From: Actinomycetota bacterium
GTDB taxonomy: Bacteria; Actinomycetota; AC-67
Assembly (NCBI GenBank): GCA_040905475.1
Contig: JBBDRM010000078.1
Span: forward strand, 1-33,310
Reading direction: 5' to 3'
Length of the DNA stretch: 33,310 nucleotides
The notes below the pieces were generated by a model. That model saw only the letters and a list, made by a program, of their open reading frames with translations, searched no databases and was not told the DNA's origin. Positions within the stretch are counted from its first letter, which is position 1, and every line of letters starts with the position of its first letter. Both the position numbers and the translations under genes were made by a program. Of the stretch, positions 5,737-14,323 are shown in pieces.

Positions 5737-8544
5737 TCATCCCACCGACAGTGACCTTGTCGCATCCCCTGTCGCGACTCTCGTTGGATCTGCAGCGGCG
5801 AGGGATCGTGCTATGCGTTGGGTTTCTGGATCCGCCTCTACATCCAACTCGGTCGCAAGCAGTTGGCGAAGTTTGTTGTAGCGCTCGGTGGCCGCGGCGC
5901 GACGACCGAGAGCGGACTCCACCAGCATCGCGCGACGCCATAGGTCTTCGCACAAGACGTCGACCTCGATCGCTCGCTCGAGGACTTCGAGTGCCTCTTC
6001 GTTCTCGCCGACCTCGGTGAGGATCTCGGCGAGGCGCGCCGCCGCGCGCGTGAACATGCTTCGGTAGCGCTCGCGAATGGGTTCAGCCCACGGATACGAC
6101 AACTCATCGCAGAAGTTGCCCCGGTAAAGCGCGACAGCCTGCCGCAGCTTCTTGACCGATCTGGCGACGTCGCCGCGCTCGGCTTCCTTCGCGAGACGTG
6201 CGAACTCGAACGCATCGACCCACCAGGAGCCCTCTTCGAGTCGCCATGCTTCCTCGACCTTGACGAGGTACATCCGAGGATCGTTCGCGACGCGCACTTG
6301 CACCCTGACGGTCGACAGCGCCTTGTCGAGGAAGTACTGCGGCGGATCGTCCCCGGGCCACAACTCATCGCAGATGCGCTCTTTCGGAGCGCCGTCCGGA
6401 TGGGCAACGAGATACGCGAGCAGCTCGCGAGATTTCTTCAGCCAGCCCTTCTGCCGAACCCGTCCGTCACGACTGACCTGGAATGAACCGAAGCAGCGGA
6501 CGGCAGGGACGTCGGGTGGCGGCGTCGGTGCCAGGCACTCCGCACGAGAGGGAAGCTCATGTGGCTGAACGCTGTTTCGAGGCAGCACGATCGAACGGTG
6601 GTCGCCAGGATCATCGAGCTCCGGGGGAACCTCCTCCCTCTCATCTTCTGCCGCGCGCGAAACGAGGCGCAGCGCCTCCTGCATCGCGCTCTCGTCGAGG
6701 ATGAACGGCGCGAGCTTTGCGGGAACGTCAAGATCCGTCTCAACGTCGAGGGCATCACTTTCCGCGGTGATGTTCAGAGAACCCGCCGGTCGCCAGCCAA
6801 GAGCGATGATCGCGCCGCCGAATCGCTGCGCTTGGGAACAGATGGCCTCGATCAAGCCTCGCATCGCCGGTGGCGGATCGGAGACGACGAGCACGAGCGC
6901 CGGGAGTTGCTCGTCGGAGTGCGTGGCGAGATGCTCCCAGATGTCCTCGACGCCTTCCTGTTGGAAGAGATGCGCGCGTCTGACGAACTCGGCCTGGATG
7001 CTCTGGAGGATCGCGGAAGCTTCATCCCACTCGACGTTGTCCGACACGTGTGGAACTGCCACGGTGCGGCCGAGTTCGGTGGCCCCAAGGAGAACGACCT
7101 GCAAGTCACCGGGCTCGGACTCGGTCGCATGCGTGAGCAACATCTGACGGACGAGCCTCTCGGACTCCGCGCCGGTAATCGAGATGACGCCGATCCCGAC
7201 CGGCGCAACGTGCACGGCAGTCGCGTCTCCGGCATGGCCAAGAGGGACAAGAAGTCCGCGCTGCATCGGTGTTGAGATCCGACGGAGTCGGACCGGAAAC
7301 GGGCTCTTCAGCTCGGCCTTGATGACGCCGTCCGCTCTTTCGAACCGGAGCTGGGGAGACATGCGGCCGCCTGACGGTCGAGGAAGAGCAGCCTTGCTCG
7401 GACCGAAGAGGATCTCGATCCGTTGTCGACCCTCGGTAGCCGCAAGGAAGTGCGGCCACTCGCCGGTGTGCGCTCGCCACGTGGCCGCAACCTCGTCCAA
7501 GGCAACGTCGATCGGCGTCGTCGTGGGCGTTGCTCCGCCTGCTCGGAGATCGCGAACGAGCCGTTCCGGCATCTCAATCTCATCTTCATCGGACAGCGGC
7601 CGTCGGGTGCGTCGGCGCCGCAGACGTGCGAGCAGTTCCGCGCTCAAGAGGCCGCACGCGAAGGACGCAGCAACCACAGCTCCCGACGGGAGATGCACGA
7701 CCGGACCAGGAGAGGGCACGTCGACGACGTCGTCGTCGGGCGTTGCCGTCGGATGCTCCGTCGATGTGCTCGCAATGTTGGAATCTCTGGCCACCGGAGT
7801 ACGAACCGAGGCGGGAGGGGAAGCGTTCTCGGATGCCACGTGTGTCGCGGTCGGGGCCGGAGTCGCCTTTGGCTCGTCGCGCTTGTGGTCGGGGGTTGGC
7901 GTGCCGACCATCTTTGCGGGCAACTCGAGTACCCATCCGGGGTGGATGAGTCGTGGATCGCTAAGCGTCCGACCGTCGTGGAAGCGCTGCCCCTTGTTGA
8001 GTCGGTAGATCTCGTTCCAGCGGAAACCCGAGCCGAGATGGCGCTCAGCGATGCGCCACAACGAGTCTCCTGCTCGCACTGTGTATCGCGACTTCGGCTG
8101 AGGTTTCTGCTCGACAACCGCGCGATCGTTCCCATCGGTAACCATGACAGTAGCCGCCGCGGAAGGCATCGGATGCGCGACCGAGACGCGGACGACCGAC
8201 AGCGACGCGGCCACGAAGGCGCCGCCGACAGCAAGATCAACGCACCGGCGCAGCAGCGCGGGCGCGATGCGGTCGGTTACTCGCAGCCATCCTTCCGATC
8301 CCGTGCGCCTCGCGAGGATGACGGCAACGGTTCGAAGAACGACGGCAAGCGCGACGTAGATCCACAGCGTCCACGCTAGGAGGGCGAGGACGTTCAGGAT
8401 CGGCTCCAGCGGCATGTAGGTGCTATCGAGGTTCCCGAACGAGCCCGCTGTCGGAAGATGCGGGGTGCCTGCCGTTGACGTGAGCGCTGACGGTACGCCG
8501 GCAACGAACATGAACAGCGCGAACCCGGCAAGGGATCGCTTCAT
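5737..8544 (-). CDS. Membrane protein with LysM and C-terminal winged-helix/BTAD (SARP-like) domains
   Basis: This 935-aa protein is the last gene of the Tad operon. It starts at ATG 8544, overlapping the previous stop (ATGA). An N-terminal signal or first transmembrane segment (about 5-25) is followed by two more (about 50-73 and 97-115). A LysM-type domain spans about 150-210 (YTVRAGDSLWRIAERHLG... to GWVLELP). A Pro/Thr-rich linker and another hydrophobic segment follow (about 295-312), then a basic stop-transfer RLRRRRTRR. Residues about 400-660 form an uncharacterised soluble region. From about 680 to 925 lies a SARP-like winged helix (VRCFGSFQVSRDG) and a BTAD helical-repeat domain (RGNFCDELSYPWAEPIRERY). 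It may link cell-wall or pilus state to transcription. DNA binding by a membrane-tethered BTAD protein is inferred. Confidence 0.75.
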   Translation of the reverse strand: MKRSLAGFALFMFVAGVPSALTSTAGTPHLPTAGSFGNLDSTYMPLEPILNVLALLAWTLWIYVALAVVLRTVAVILARRTGSEGWLRVTDRIAPALLRRCVDLAVGGAFVAASLSVVRVSVAHPMPSAAATVMVTDGNDRAVVEQKPQPKSRYTVRAGDSLWRIAERHLGSGFRWNEIYRLNKGQRFHDGRTLSDPRLIHPGWVLELPAKMVGTPTPDHKRDEPKATPAPTATHVASENASPPASVRTPVARDSNIASTSTEHPTATPDDDVVDVPSPGPVVHLPSGAVVAASFACGLLSAELLARLRRRRTRRPLSDEDEIEMPERLVRDLRAGGATPTTTPIDVALDEVAATWRAHTGEWPHFLAATEGRQRIEILFGPSKAALPRPSGGRMSPQLRFERADGVIKAELKSPFPVRLRRISTPMQRGLLVPLGHAGDATAVHVAPVGIGVISITGAESERLVRQMLLTHATESEPGDLQVVLLGATELGRTVAVPHVSDNVEWDEASAILQSIQAEFVRRAHLFQQEGVEDIWEHLATHSDEQLPALVLVVSDPPPAMRGLIEAICSQAQRFGGAIIALGWRPAGSLNITAESDALDVETDLDVPAKLAPFILDESAMQEALRLVSRAAEDEREEVPPELDDPGDHRSIVLPRNSVQPHELPSRAECLAPTPPPDVPAVRCFGSFQVSRDGRVRQKGWLKKSRELLAYLVAHPDGAPKERICDELWPGDDPPQYFLDKALSTVRVQVRVANDPRMYLVKVEEAWRLEEGSWWVDAFEFARLAKEAERGDVARSVKKLRQAVALYRGNFCDELSYPWAEPIRERYRSMFTRAAARLAEILTEVGENEEALEVLERAIEVDVLCEDLWRRAMLVESALGRRAAATERYNKLRQLLATELDVEADPETQRIARSLAAADPTRVATGDATRSLSVG

Positions 8545-9398
8545 CGCTGGATCACCGCTTGCGACTCCCGAACCGGGTACTCGCCCCGCGCGGTGCGAGT
8601 GATTCCCGGCAGCACGATCCACGCGCCGCCGTCGACGCGGTAACGAACTTCGAAGACGAAGGAGACGTCGACCGGATATCCCTGCGGAAGTCCGGCAGAG
8701 GACCGTTCATAGACGTGCCGCACGGTCGATCGATCCGGATAAGCGCGTCCCGGCGAGTCGCTCGACACGACGGTCCCGTCTCCGAAGGACCACTGGTAGT
8801 GCGTGACTCGTGCCTCAACCTCGACGAGCCATCCGAACGCGTCGGTGCTGCGCCTGAGAGTCGCCCCGTTGTACCCGTCGAGCCAGAACCATGAGTCGAC
8901 ACCGACGATGCCTCGATCAGGGTTGATCTCCACCGACGCGCGCGGCACCGGCAACTGGTCTCGAAGCCGTTGCGCAACATCGAGCGGATCGGCTGGTGGC
9001 GGAACCGGATTGCCACCGTCGTCGATCACGATCTCGATCCAGACGACCCCCTTCCATTCGCCGTCGCAGATCAAGTTGTACGGCGCGTAGCGCATGCGGC
9101 GACCCCAGTACTCAAGCTCGATGCTCTGGTCCCACTGATCGGGCTTGAGCTCTTCAAGGTGGCATTGAGGTCCTGATGCAGAGCCACCTCCGCCGTTGCC
9201 ACCGCCTCCGCCGCCGGGCTGTGTTCCCCCGGTTCCCGCGTCGACGTTCACACCGTCGTCGTCGGTGTCGACCCAGATGTCGATCGGAGGTTTGATGGGA
9301 TCCTCTTCCGCGCGCGCGACGAGCGGGGCGAGCATCGGCAACGCCATCGCGACGAAGAGGGCGACTACCTGAAGCCGACGATTAGGGTGACCTTCCAT
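8541..9398 (-). CDS. Secreted PKD-like surface protein of the Tad operon
   Basis: This 285-aa protein has a clear signal peptide (about 1-30, with VVALFVAMALPMLAPLV then ARA|EE). A Gly-rich linker follows (about 55-75) and then a long extracellular region. The stretch YQWSFGDGTVVSSDSPG near residue 200 is a PKD-type signature. The start at ATG 9398 overlaps the preceding gene by 34 bases and is the only one that keeps the full signal peptide. It overlaps the LysM-BTAD gene by ATGA. It is probably an exported accessory component of the pilus or cell surface. The exact function is unknown. Confidence 0.55.
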   Translation of the reverse strand: MEGHPNRRLQVVALFVAMALPMLAPLVARAEEDPIKPPIDIWVDTDDDGVNVDAGTGGTQPGGGGGGNGGGGSASGPQCHLEELKPDQWDQSIELEYWGRRMRYAPYNLICDGEWKGVVWIEIVIDDGGNPVPPPADPLDVAQRLRDQLPVPRASVEINPDRGIVGVDSWFWLDGYNGATLRRSTDAFGWLVEVEARVTHYQWSFGDGTVVSSDSPGRAYPDRSTVRHVYERSSAGLPQGYPVDVSFVFEVRYRVDGGAWIVLPGITRTARGEYPVRESQAVIQR

Positions 9399-9880
9399 AT
9401 CCCATTCACCTCCTTGAGCGTGTATGTGGTGCGAACGCGCTCGTTGGGGTCCTTCTCGACCGGCTGCATCGTCTTGGGGTCGAGGCGTACGGAGTGGTTG
9501 CGGTAGTTGTCCTCGATGGAGACGGCGTTTTCGTTGACGACCGTGATCCGATAGTCGTGCTCCACGCGGATGCGCACCGGCTGGTTCTTCGTGCGTTGCG
9601 CTTCCACTTGCTGACGATGGTTCTGCAGCGCGTCCTCGGCCAGGACGTCGGGTAGCCGTGACGCGTCGAGTTTGAGCATCGATTCTGCGTAGACGTCCCA
9701 GTACTGGAGGTAGGCCTGCTCCGCCTGTGTGCGAACGTCGGTCGGCGTCGGTGAAGGCGACGATTTCCCGCCGGGCGGTGTTTCGTCTCCGCCGATGAGG
9801 ATGAAGCCGACGACGAGCCCCACGATGATGAGGCCCAGAAGTGTTCCCCCGACGACGAGGGTGCGCGTTCGGTCAGCCAT
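9365..9880 (-). CDS. Membrane-anchored protein with NTF2-like soluble domain
   Basis: This 171-aa protein starts at ATG 9880, one base after the stop of the TadG-like gene. One transmembrane segment (about 9-30, VVGGTLLGLIIVGLVVGFILIGG) is followed by a Pro/Ser/Thr-rich linker (about 32-47). The soluble domain opens AYLQYWDVYAESMLKLDASRLPDVLAEDAL and ends TTYTLKEVNGIWKVTLIVGF. That layout fits the NTF2-like/IMS-type fold, but I cannot assign a family. It faces outside the cell if the anchor is N-in. It belongs to the Tad operon by overlap and spacing. Confidence 0.55.
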   Translation of the reverse strand: MADRTRTLVVGGTLLGLIIVGLVVGFILIGGDETPPGGKSSPSPTPTDVRTQAEQAYLQYWDVYAESMLKLDASRLPDVLAEDALQNHRQQVEAQRTKNQPVRIRVEHDYRITVVNENAVSIEDNYRNHSVRLDPKTMQPVEKDPNERVRTTYTLKEVNGIWKVTLIVGFR

Positions 9881-9881
9881 C

Positions 9882-10313
9882 TCATCCCTCCGGTCCTTCG
9901 ATCCCCGCGCGCGGTCGCGCGGCGGCGTGGGCCCCGGTCCGCACGGTGCGGATGCCGAGCAGTCCCATCATCACCGTCGGCCTGTCTTGGATCAGGTCAA
10001 CGGTGACCCGGAGAGTATCGGCGGAGACGGTCGCCCGACCGTCGAAGCCGGCGGTTCGCAGGTAGTCGCGCGCGGCCTGACGTGCATTATCAGCGTCGAG
10101 GCGCACGGTGCCGCCGTCCCGGAGCGTGGCGACGTCGAGGGACATCGCGCCGGCTCGCGCGGCGCTATCGGCGAGACCCTGCAGATCTCGGCGGGCCGCG
10201 AAGAGCACGCCCCCGTCGATCACGAGCGCGGTGATCGCGAGCAAGCCGAGCAGGACGACGGCCACCAGGGGTGCGACCACACCCCGCTCGTCACGAACAC
10301 GCCGGCGGATCAT
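9882..10313 (-). CDS. TadG-like pilus-associated protein
   Basis: This 143-aa protein starts at ATG 10313, overlapping the TGA of the TadE-like gene before it. The N-terminus RRRVRDERGVVAPLVAVVLLGLLAITALVIDGGVLFAARRDLQGLADSAARAGA is the putative Flp-pilus-assembly TadE/G-like pattern: a short basic lead, one transmembrane helix, then the xxRRxLQxxADxAALAGA motif. Full-length TadG carries a von Willebrand domain, but here only about 90 residues follow the helix, so this is a short form. It is probably a minor pseudopilin or surface component. Confidence 0.75.
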   Translation of the reverse strand: MIRRRVRDERGVVAPLVAVVLLGLLAITALVIDGGVLFAARRDLQGLADSAARAGAMSLDVATLRDGGTVRLDADNARQAARDYLRTAGFDGRATVSADTLRVTVDLIQDRPTVMMGLLGIRTVRTGAHAAARPRAGIEGPEG

Positions 10314-10723
10314 CGTGACTTGTACCTCTCGGTCAGCTCGGTGTGGCGAGCGGTGACGGCGAACGAGCCGGGGAGGATCCCGAACGCCGGCAAGTCCGAT
10401 AGCTGGACGCGGTACGAGACGCGCACCTCGTAGGCACTTCCACGATCGAACGAACCGGTCTGCTGCACGCTCAGGCGTGCAGGGTCGAGGCCGAAGCCTG
10501 AGGCAACTTCGCGCGCTCTCGCCAGGGCGACGCTTCTCGCCGTGCCAACGTCCGGTGCCTCCGCTGCCGCTCGGGCGGCTTCTCTGGCCGCCGACAGAAC
10601 CGCCGACTTCGTCGAGACCACCCGCCCAGATCCGACGATCACCGCGAGCAAGAGAATCAAGGCAGGCGCGACGAGCACCAGCTCGACCGCCGCGGTGCCG
10701 TCCTCCTTCTTCACGGTTCTCAT
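10310..10723 (-). CDS. TadE-like minor pseudopilin (second copy)
   Basis: This 137-aa protein starts at ATG 10723, overlapping the previous stop. The lead KKEDGTAAVELVLVAPALILLLAVIVGSGRVV is the TadE-type signature, with G-x-A-A-V-E ahead of a single transmembrane helix. Then follows an Ala-rich helix AVLSAAREAARAAAEAP and a beta-rich C-terminal domain. TadE-like proteins are processed by a prepilin peptidase and act in Flp pilus assembly. No peptidase gene is visible in this window. Confidence 0.75.
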   Translation of the reverse strand: MRTVKKEDGTAAVELVLVAPALILLLAVIVGSGRVVSTKSAVLSAAREAARAAAEAPDVGTARSVALARAREVASGFGLDPARLSVQQTGSFDRGSAYEVRVSYRVQLSDLPAFGILPGSFAVTARHTELTERYKSR

Positions 10724-11118
10724 GGTCCATCACCCGCCGGACGGAACCGTTCGCGGTAGGCGGTGGCATCGGCACTGAGACTCAGCCTCGACAGTCCCGG
10801 GATCGGAAGCAGCCCTCGCATGGACGCGTTGACGCGCGCGCGCACCGTTTCGGATCCGATGGTGACGTCGACGGTGGCGTTCTGCGCCGTGCTCCCGAGC
10901 CCCGCTTGGAGCACGTCACGAGCGCGTGACTCCGCCGATCCGGCGCGCCCATCCTCGGCTGCTGCTGCTCTCGCGGCCTCCAGAGCGGCCGTCTTGGTCA
11001 CGTGTTCGGCGTGGTACCAAAGACCGAACTGCAGGATGCCGAGCACGAGCAACATCAACGCGGGAGCAACGATCGCCAGCTCCAACGCCGCGGTGCCACG
11101 CTCGCTTCGGAATCGCAT
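10720..11118 (-). CDS. TadE-like minor pseudopilin (first copy)
   Basis: This 132-aa protein starts at ATG 11118, whose A is shared with the TGA of the Flp-like gene (TGATG); GTG 11121 is an alternative. The N-terminus RFRSERGTAALELAIVAPALMLLVLGILQFGLWYHAEHVTKTAALEAARAAA is a clear TadE pattern with the processing-site Gly and Glu. The C-terminal half (about 60-132) is a small beta-rich domain with VTIGSETVRARVNASMRGLLP. It is paralogous in layout to the next gene. Confidence 0.8.
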   Translation of the reverse strand: MRFRSERGTAALELAIVAPALMLLVLGILQFGLWYHAEHVTKTAALEAARAAAAEDGRAGSAESRARDVLQAGLGSTAQNATVDVTIGSETVRARVNASMRGLLPIPGLSRLSLSADATAYRERFRPAGDGP

Positions 11119-11306
11119 CACCCGATACCTCGTACGGCGTCGCCCATCTTGGTGAACAGGAACGAGAGTCCGCCGAAGAAGTACTGGACGGCTCCCAGGA
11201 TCACGAGCACCGCGAGCGCGCCGAGCACCGTGTACTCGACGTAGACCTCGCCACGCTCATCACGGAGCGCGATCCGACTGAGGAACCACGAAATGATCGC
11301 CTGCAT
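11118..11306 (-). CDS. Flp-type pilin-like protein
   Basis: This 62-aa protein starts at ATG 11306 behind a good binding site (GGGAGGTGGAG). The core DERGEVYVEYTVLGALAVLVILGAVQYFF has the type IVb (Flp) arrangement: a polar lead, Glu-Tyr at the start of the hydrophobic helix, then about 20 hydrophobic residues. It is short, like Flp pilins. The position after TadC and before the TadE-like genes supports a major pilin role. Confidence 0.7.
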   Translation of the reverse strand: MQAIISWFLSRIALRDERGEVYVEYTVLGALAVLVILGAVQYFFGGLSFLFTKMGDAVRGIG

Positions 11307-11323
11307 CTACTCCACCTCCCTTC

Positions 11324-12253
11324 TCACAGTCCCGTGACCCGAAGCAGTTGCACCGCCGCGGGGTAGAGCACGACAACGAAGAACGCCGGCAGGATCAGCG
11401 CGCCGACCGGCAGCAGCATCCGGATCTGCGCTCGCTCGCCCGCTTCGATCAGCTCGAGACGCCGCCGCTCACGGACCGCGCGCGCCTGCGCGCGCAGCGC
11501 TTGGGTGATCGGCGTGCCTTGCGCCGTCGCCGTCCGGATGGCGGTGGACAACGGCTCGATCTCCGGGAGCCCGACCTCGGCCGGCAAGCGCGCGAGCGCC
11601 ACAGAAGCCGGCTCTCCTCGAAGCTGTGCATCGCGGAGCATCCGTCGCACCGCGGCGAACAGTTGACCGTCTGCCGAGGTGACGGCCTGCTCCAGTGCAC
11701 CTTCGAGACCGAGTCCCGCCGAAACGGCGAGGGTGAGCATCTCGGTGAGTCGCACCAACTCCTCGCGCAGCCGCCTGCGCGCAGTCTGGGCGCGCGAACG
11801 CAGCACAAGATCCGGGAGCATGAACCCGAACCCTGCCATCGCGAGCCACACGATCATGGGAGTCCTCGGGGCGATGCCGATCGTGCCCGCCGCGGGGAGA
11901 AACGCGAAGCCGACAACACCGCTGGCGAACTTCTGTCCGAAGAACAACGCGAGCCCCGCGCGGTCTCCGGTGATCCGCAAGCGTTGTTCGGTCGTGTGAA
12001 GATCGAGACCGAAGCGCGTGAGCGCGCGGGCGACCCACTGGCCTGCTCGCTCGATGTGCGGCCGCAGGAGCTGCTCGAACACCTCGGTGCGGAACACGCG
12101 CTCCCCGGATTTCGGCAGATCGGGCTCCTGTTTCGGACGCAGAGCGGCGAGGCGCGCAGCGATCGTCGGATGCGGCGCGCCGTGCGGCTGCGCCGTCAGC
12201 ACGCTGAGCGCTCCGAGGCCGAACAGCGTTCCGAACAAGACCGCAGCGATCAC
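11324..12253 (-). CDS. tadC: TadC-like pilus assembly membrane protein (T2SF family)
   Basis: This 309-aa protein starts at GTG 12253, overlapping the TadB stop (GTGA). Residues about 1-20 are hydrophobic. Two more membrane segments lie near 110-150, and a final one is near the C-terminus (LLPVGALILPAFFVVVLYPAAVQLL). Between them lies the T2SF-type cytoplasmic helical domain, with RLTEMLTLAVSAGLGLEGALEQAV and GTPITQALRAQARAVRERRRLELIEAGERA. TadB and TadC form the inner-membrane platform that works with the TadA ATPase. Order TadA-TadB-TadC and the T2SF pattern make the call firm. Confidence 0.85.
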   Translation of the reverse strand: MIAAVLFGTLFGLGALSVLTAQPHGAPHPTIAARLAALRPKQEPDLPKSGERVFRTEVFEQLLRPHIERAGQWVARALTRFGLDLHTTEQRLRITGDRAGLALFFGQKFASGVVGFAFLPAAGTIGIAPRTPMIVWLAMAGFGFMLPDLVLRSRAQTARRRLREELVRLTEMLTLAVSAGLGLEGALEQAVTSADGQLFAAVRRMLRDAQLRGEPASVALARLPAEVGLPEIEPLSTAIRTATAQGTPITQALRAQARAVRERRRLELIEAGERAQIRMLLPVGALILPAFFVVVLYPAAVQLLRVTGL

Positions 12254-13044
12254 CGCAGGCCTCCTTCGATCCTGGCCGCCCGCTTCATCGCCTGATAGCC
12301 GAACCAGATCAGAACGATCGCGAAGCCGAGCACCGCCTGACCCCCGGGCGTTGCGAACGGCTCCAGATACGCGGGGTTGGCGCGCCGGATCGCAACCAGG
12401 AGCAGGATCGGGACCGCGGCGACGATCCGTGCCGACATGCGCGCGCGCGTCTGCCGTGCGCGCGCTTCGCGAACCGTCGCGGCTTGAGCGGTTGCGGCTT
12501 CGGCCAGAGAGTCGAGGACCTCGGTGAGGTTGCGCGAGCCAAGCCGGTCGGCCAGCTCGAGCGCGGATGCGAGGAGATCCGCGGAGGGATCCTCTATGCG
12601 GTGCGCGAAGGCGCCCGCAGCATGCGCGAGTCCCGATACGCGCGCCTCCGCGACGAGCCGCCGAAGATCCGGCGCGATCGCTTCGGGCGCGTTGGACGCG
12701 GCTTGCCCGAGCGCATCGGCCAGCCCGATTCCCGAACGGATCGCATCGCGCAGCCGCGCCGATAGTTCGGCGATCGCCTCGCGCTTCGCCGACCGCACGC
12801 GCTCCTCGCGCGAGCGAATGATCCCGCGCGGCACGGCTGCGCCCAACGCCGCGCCGGCGATGACAGCGACCGGCCAGCCGGTAGCCAACAACGCAACGGC
12901 TGCACCGGCGATGCCGGCGAGGCTGGACGGTCCGAGATCCCGGATCCGGCGAAGCGGATCGACATGGACGTCGGGACGGACGAGCGCGTCGTAGACGAAG
13001 ACGAGTCCGAGGCCGAAGGCGGTCGAGACCAGCAGAGCGTCCAC
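12250..13044 (-). CDS. tadB: TadB-like pilus assembly membrane protein (T2SF family)
   Basis: The 264-aa protein starts at GTG 13044, one base after the TadA stop, with GGAG six bases upstream. An upstream in-frame start would sit inside tadA. It has N-terminal hydrophobic segments (about 4-20 and 44-75), the T2SF helical domain (ELSARLRDAIRSGIGLADALGQAASNAPEAI, about 95-125) and two C-terminal membrane segments. It is the partner of TadC in the pilus platform. Length is in the usual range for TadB proteins of Gram-positive bacteria. Confidence 0.85.
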   Translation of the reverse strand: MDALLVSTAFGLGLVFVYDALVRPDVHVDPLRRIRDLGPSSLAGIAGAAVALLATGWPVAVIAGAALGAAVPRGIIRSREERVRSAKREAIAELSARLRDAIRSGIGLADALGQAASNAPEAIAPDLRRLVAEARVSGLAHAAGAFAHRIEDPSADLLASALELADRLGSRNLTEVLDSLAEAATAQAATVREARARQTRARMSARIVAAVPILLLVAIRRANPAYLEPFATPGGQAVLGFAIVLIWFGYQAMKRAARIEGGLR

Positions 13045-13045
13045 C

Positions 13046-14323
13046 TCAGCTCCACCTCTCCGCGCTGGTCCCATTCAAGCGCGCGAGCGGGACGACGACA
13101 GCGGCTTCGGGCAACCGGTCGGCGAACCGTGGGCGAACACCGGTGCGCACGAGGCTCCCGTCCTCGTCACGGAACAGGTCGTTGGTCAGCACGCGCCCGG
13201 CTTCGAGGCCGGCGACCTCTGCAATCTGCACGACGCGTCGCCGGCCGGCGCGCTGATCCAGTCGAAGATGCACGACGAGATCGATGGTCTCCGCGATCAT
13301 CTCCGAGGCGATCTCGGACGAGACCTGCTCGTCGGCCATCAAGACGTACGTGCGCAGCTTCGACAAGGCCTGCCGCGCCGAGTTCGCATGGATGGTGCCC
13401 ATCGAACCCTCGTGCCCCGTATTCATCGCCGAGAGCATGTCGAGGGCTTCGGGGCCGCGAACCTCACCGACGATGATCCTGGTCGGACGCATCCGCAAAG
13501 CGTGGCGAACCAGATCGCGGATCGAGACACGGCCGGCACCTTCGATGTTGGCCGCGCGCGACTCCAGCGCCACGCAATCCGGGAGAACGTCCTCCAGCCG
13601 AAGCTCGACCGTCTCCTCGATGGTGACGATGCGCTCGTCGACGGGGATCGCGCGCCCGAGCGCGTTCAGCGTGGTGGTCTTCCCCGACGCCGTGCCACCG
13701 GAGACGAGGATGTTGAGCCCGCCGCCTACAGCGGCGTGCAGGAACTCTGCCGCATCACGCGGCAACGTGTCGAGGGCGACCAGCGCATCGAGATCCTCGG
13801 CGACCATCCGGTGGCGTCGGATCGTGAGGCAGGTTCGGCGCGCGAGTGGCGGGATGATCGCGTGAAGTCGCGCGCCGTCCGGCAGGCGCACGTCCACGGC
13901 GGGCGAAGCCTCGTCGATCCGGCGGCCGGCGCGCGCCACGACTCGGCTGAGTAGGGCGCGCAGTTCCTCCTCTGATGCGAACCCCGACGCGAGCGTTTCC
14001 TTTTCGCCGCCGGCACGGACGACGAAGCCCTGCTCGGGTCCGTTCACCACGATCTCCTCGACGTTCTCGTCGTCGAGCAACCGCTGCAGCGGACCCATGC
14101 GGAAGAAGATGTCGAACATCTCCCGCGCGATCTGGGTTCGCGACCCGGGCGAGAGCGCCTCGGAACCGGCGAGCACGCGACGTCTGTTCTCGCCTTCGAC
14201 CAACTCGACAAGGAGCGCCCACGCGCGCGCTTCGGTGTCCTCACCGCCGCCATCCGAGAGCGTGCCGCTCAGCTCTTCTTGCGCGCGGAGGCGCAGAGAC
14301 TCGACGACTTCGGCCGTCTTCAC
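13046..14323 (-). CDS. tadA: TadA/CpaF secretion ATPase
   Basis: This 425-aa protein starts at GTG 14323, overlapping the CpaE stop (GTGA). The P-loop is GGTASGKT (209-216). An Asp/Glu region RIVTIEETVELRL follows (231-243), then the Walker B region TRIIVGEVRG (281-290) and the His box HEGSMGTIHANS (304-315). These are the hallmarks of the TadA/CpaF branch of type II/IV secretion ATPases. It powers Flp pilus assembly as a hexamer at the inner face of the membrane. The N-terminal domain (1-120) is typical of CpaF. Confidence 0.95.
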   Translation of the reverse strand: MKTAEVVESLRLRAQEELSGTLSDGGGEDTEARAWALLVELVEGENRRRVLAGSEALSPGSRTQIAREMFDIFFRMGPLQRLLDDENVEEIVVNGPEQGFVVRAGGEKETLASGFASEEELRALLSRVVARAGRRIDEASPAVDVRLPDGARLHAIIPPLARRTCLTIRRHRMVAEDLDALVALDTLPRDAAEFLHAAVGGGLNILVSGGTASGKTTTLNALGRAIPVDERIVTIEETVELRLEDVLPDCVALESRAANIEGAGRVSIRDLVRHALRMRPTRIIVGEVRGPEALDMLSAMNTGHEGSMGTIHANSARQALSKLRTYVLMADEQVSSEIASEMIAETIDLVVHLRLDQRAGRRRVVQIAEVAGLEAGRVLTNDLFRDEDGSLVRTGVRPRFADRLPEAAVVVPLARLNGTSAERWS

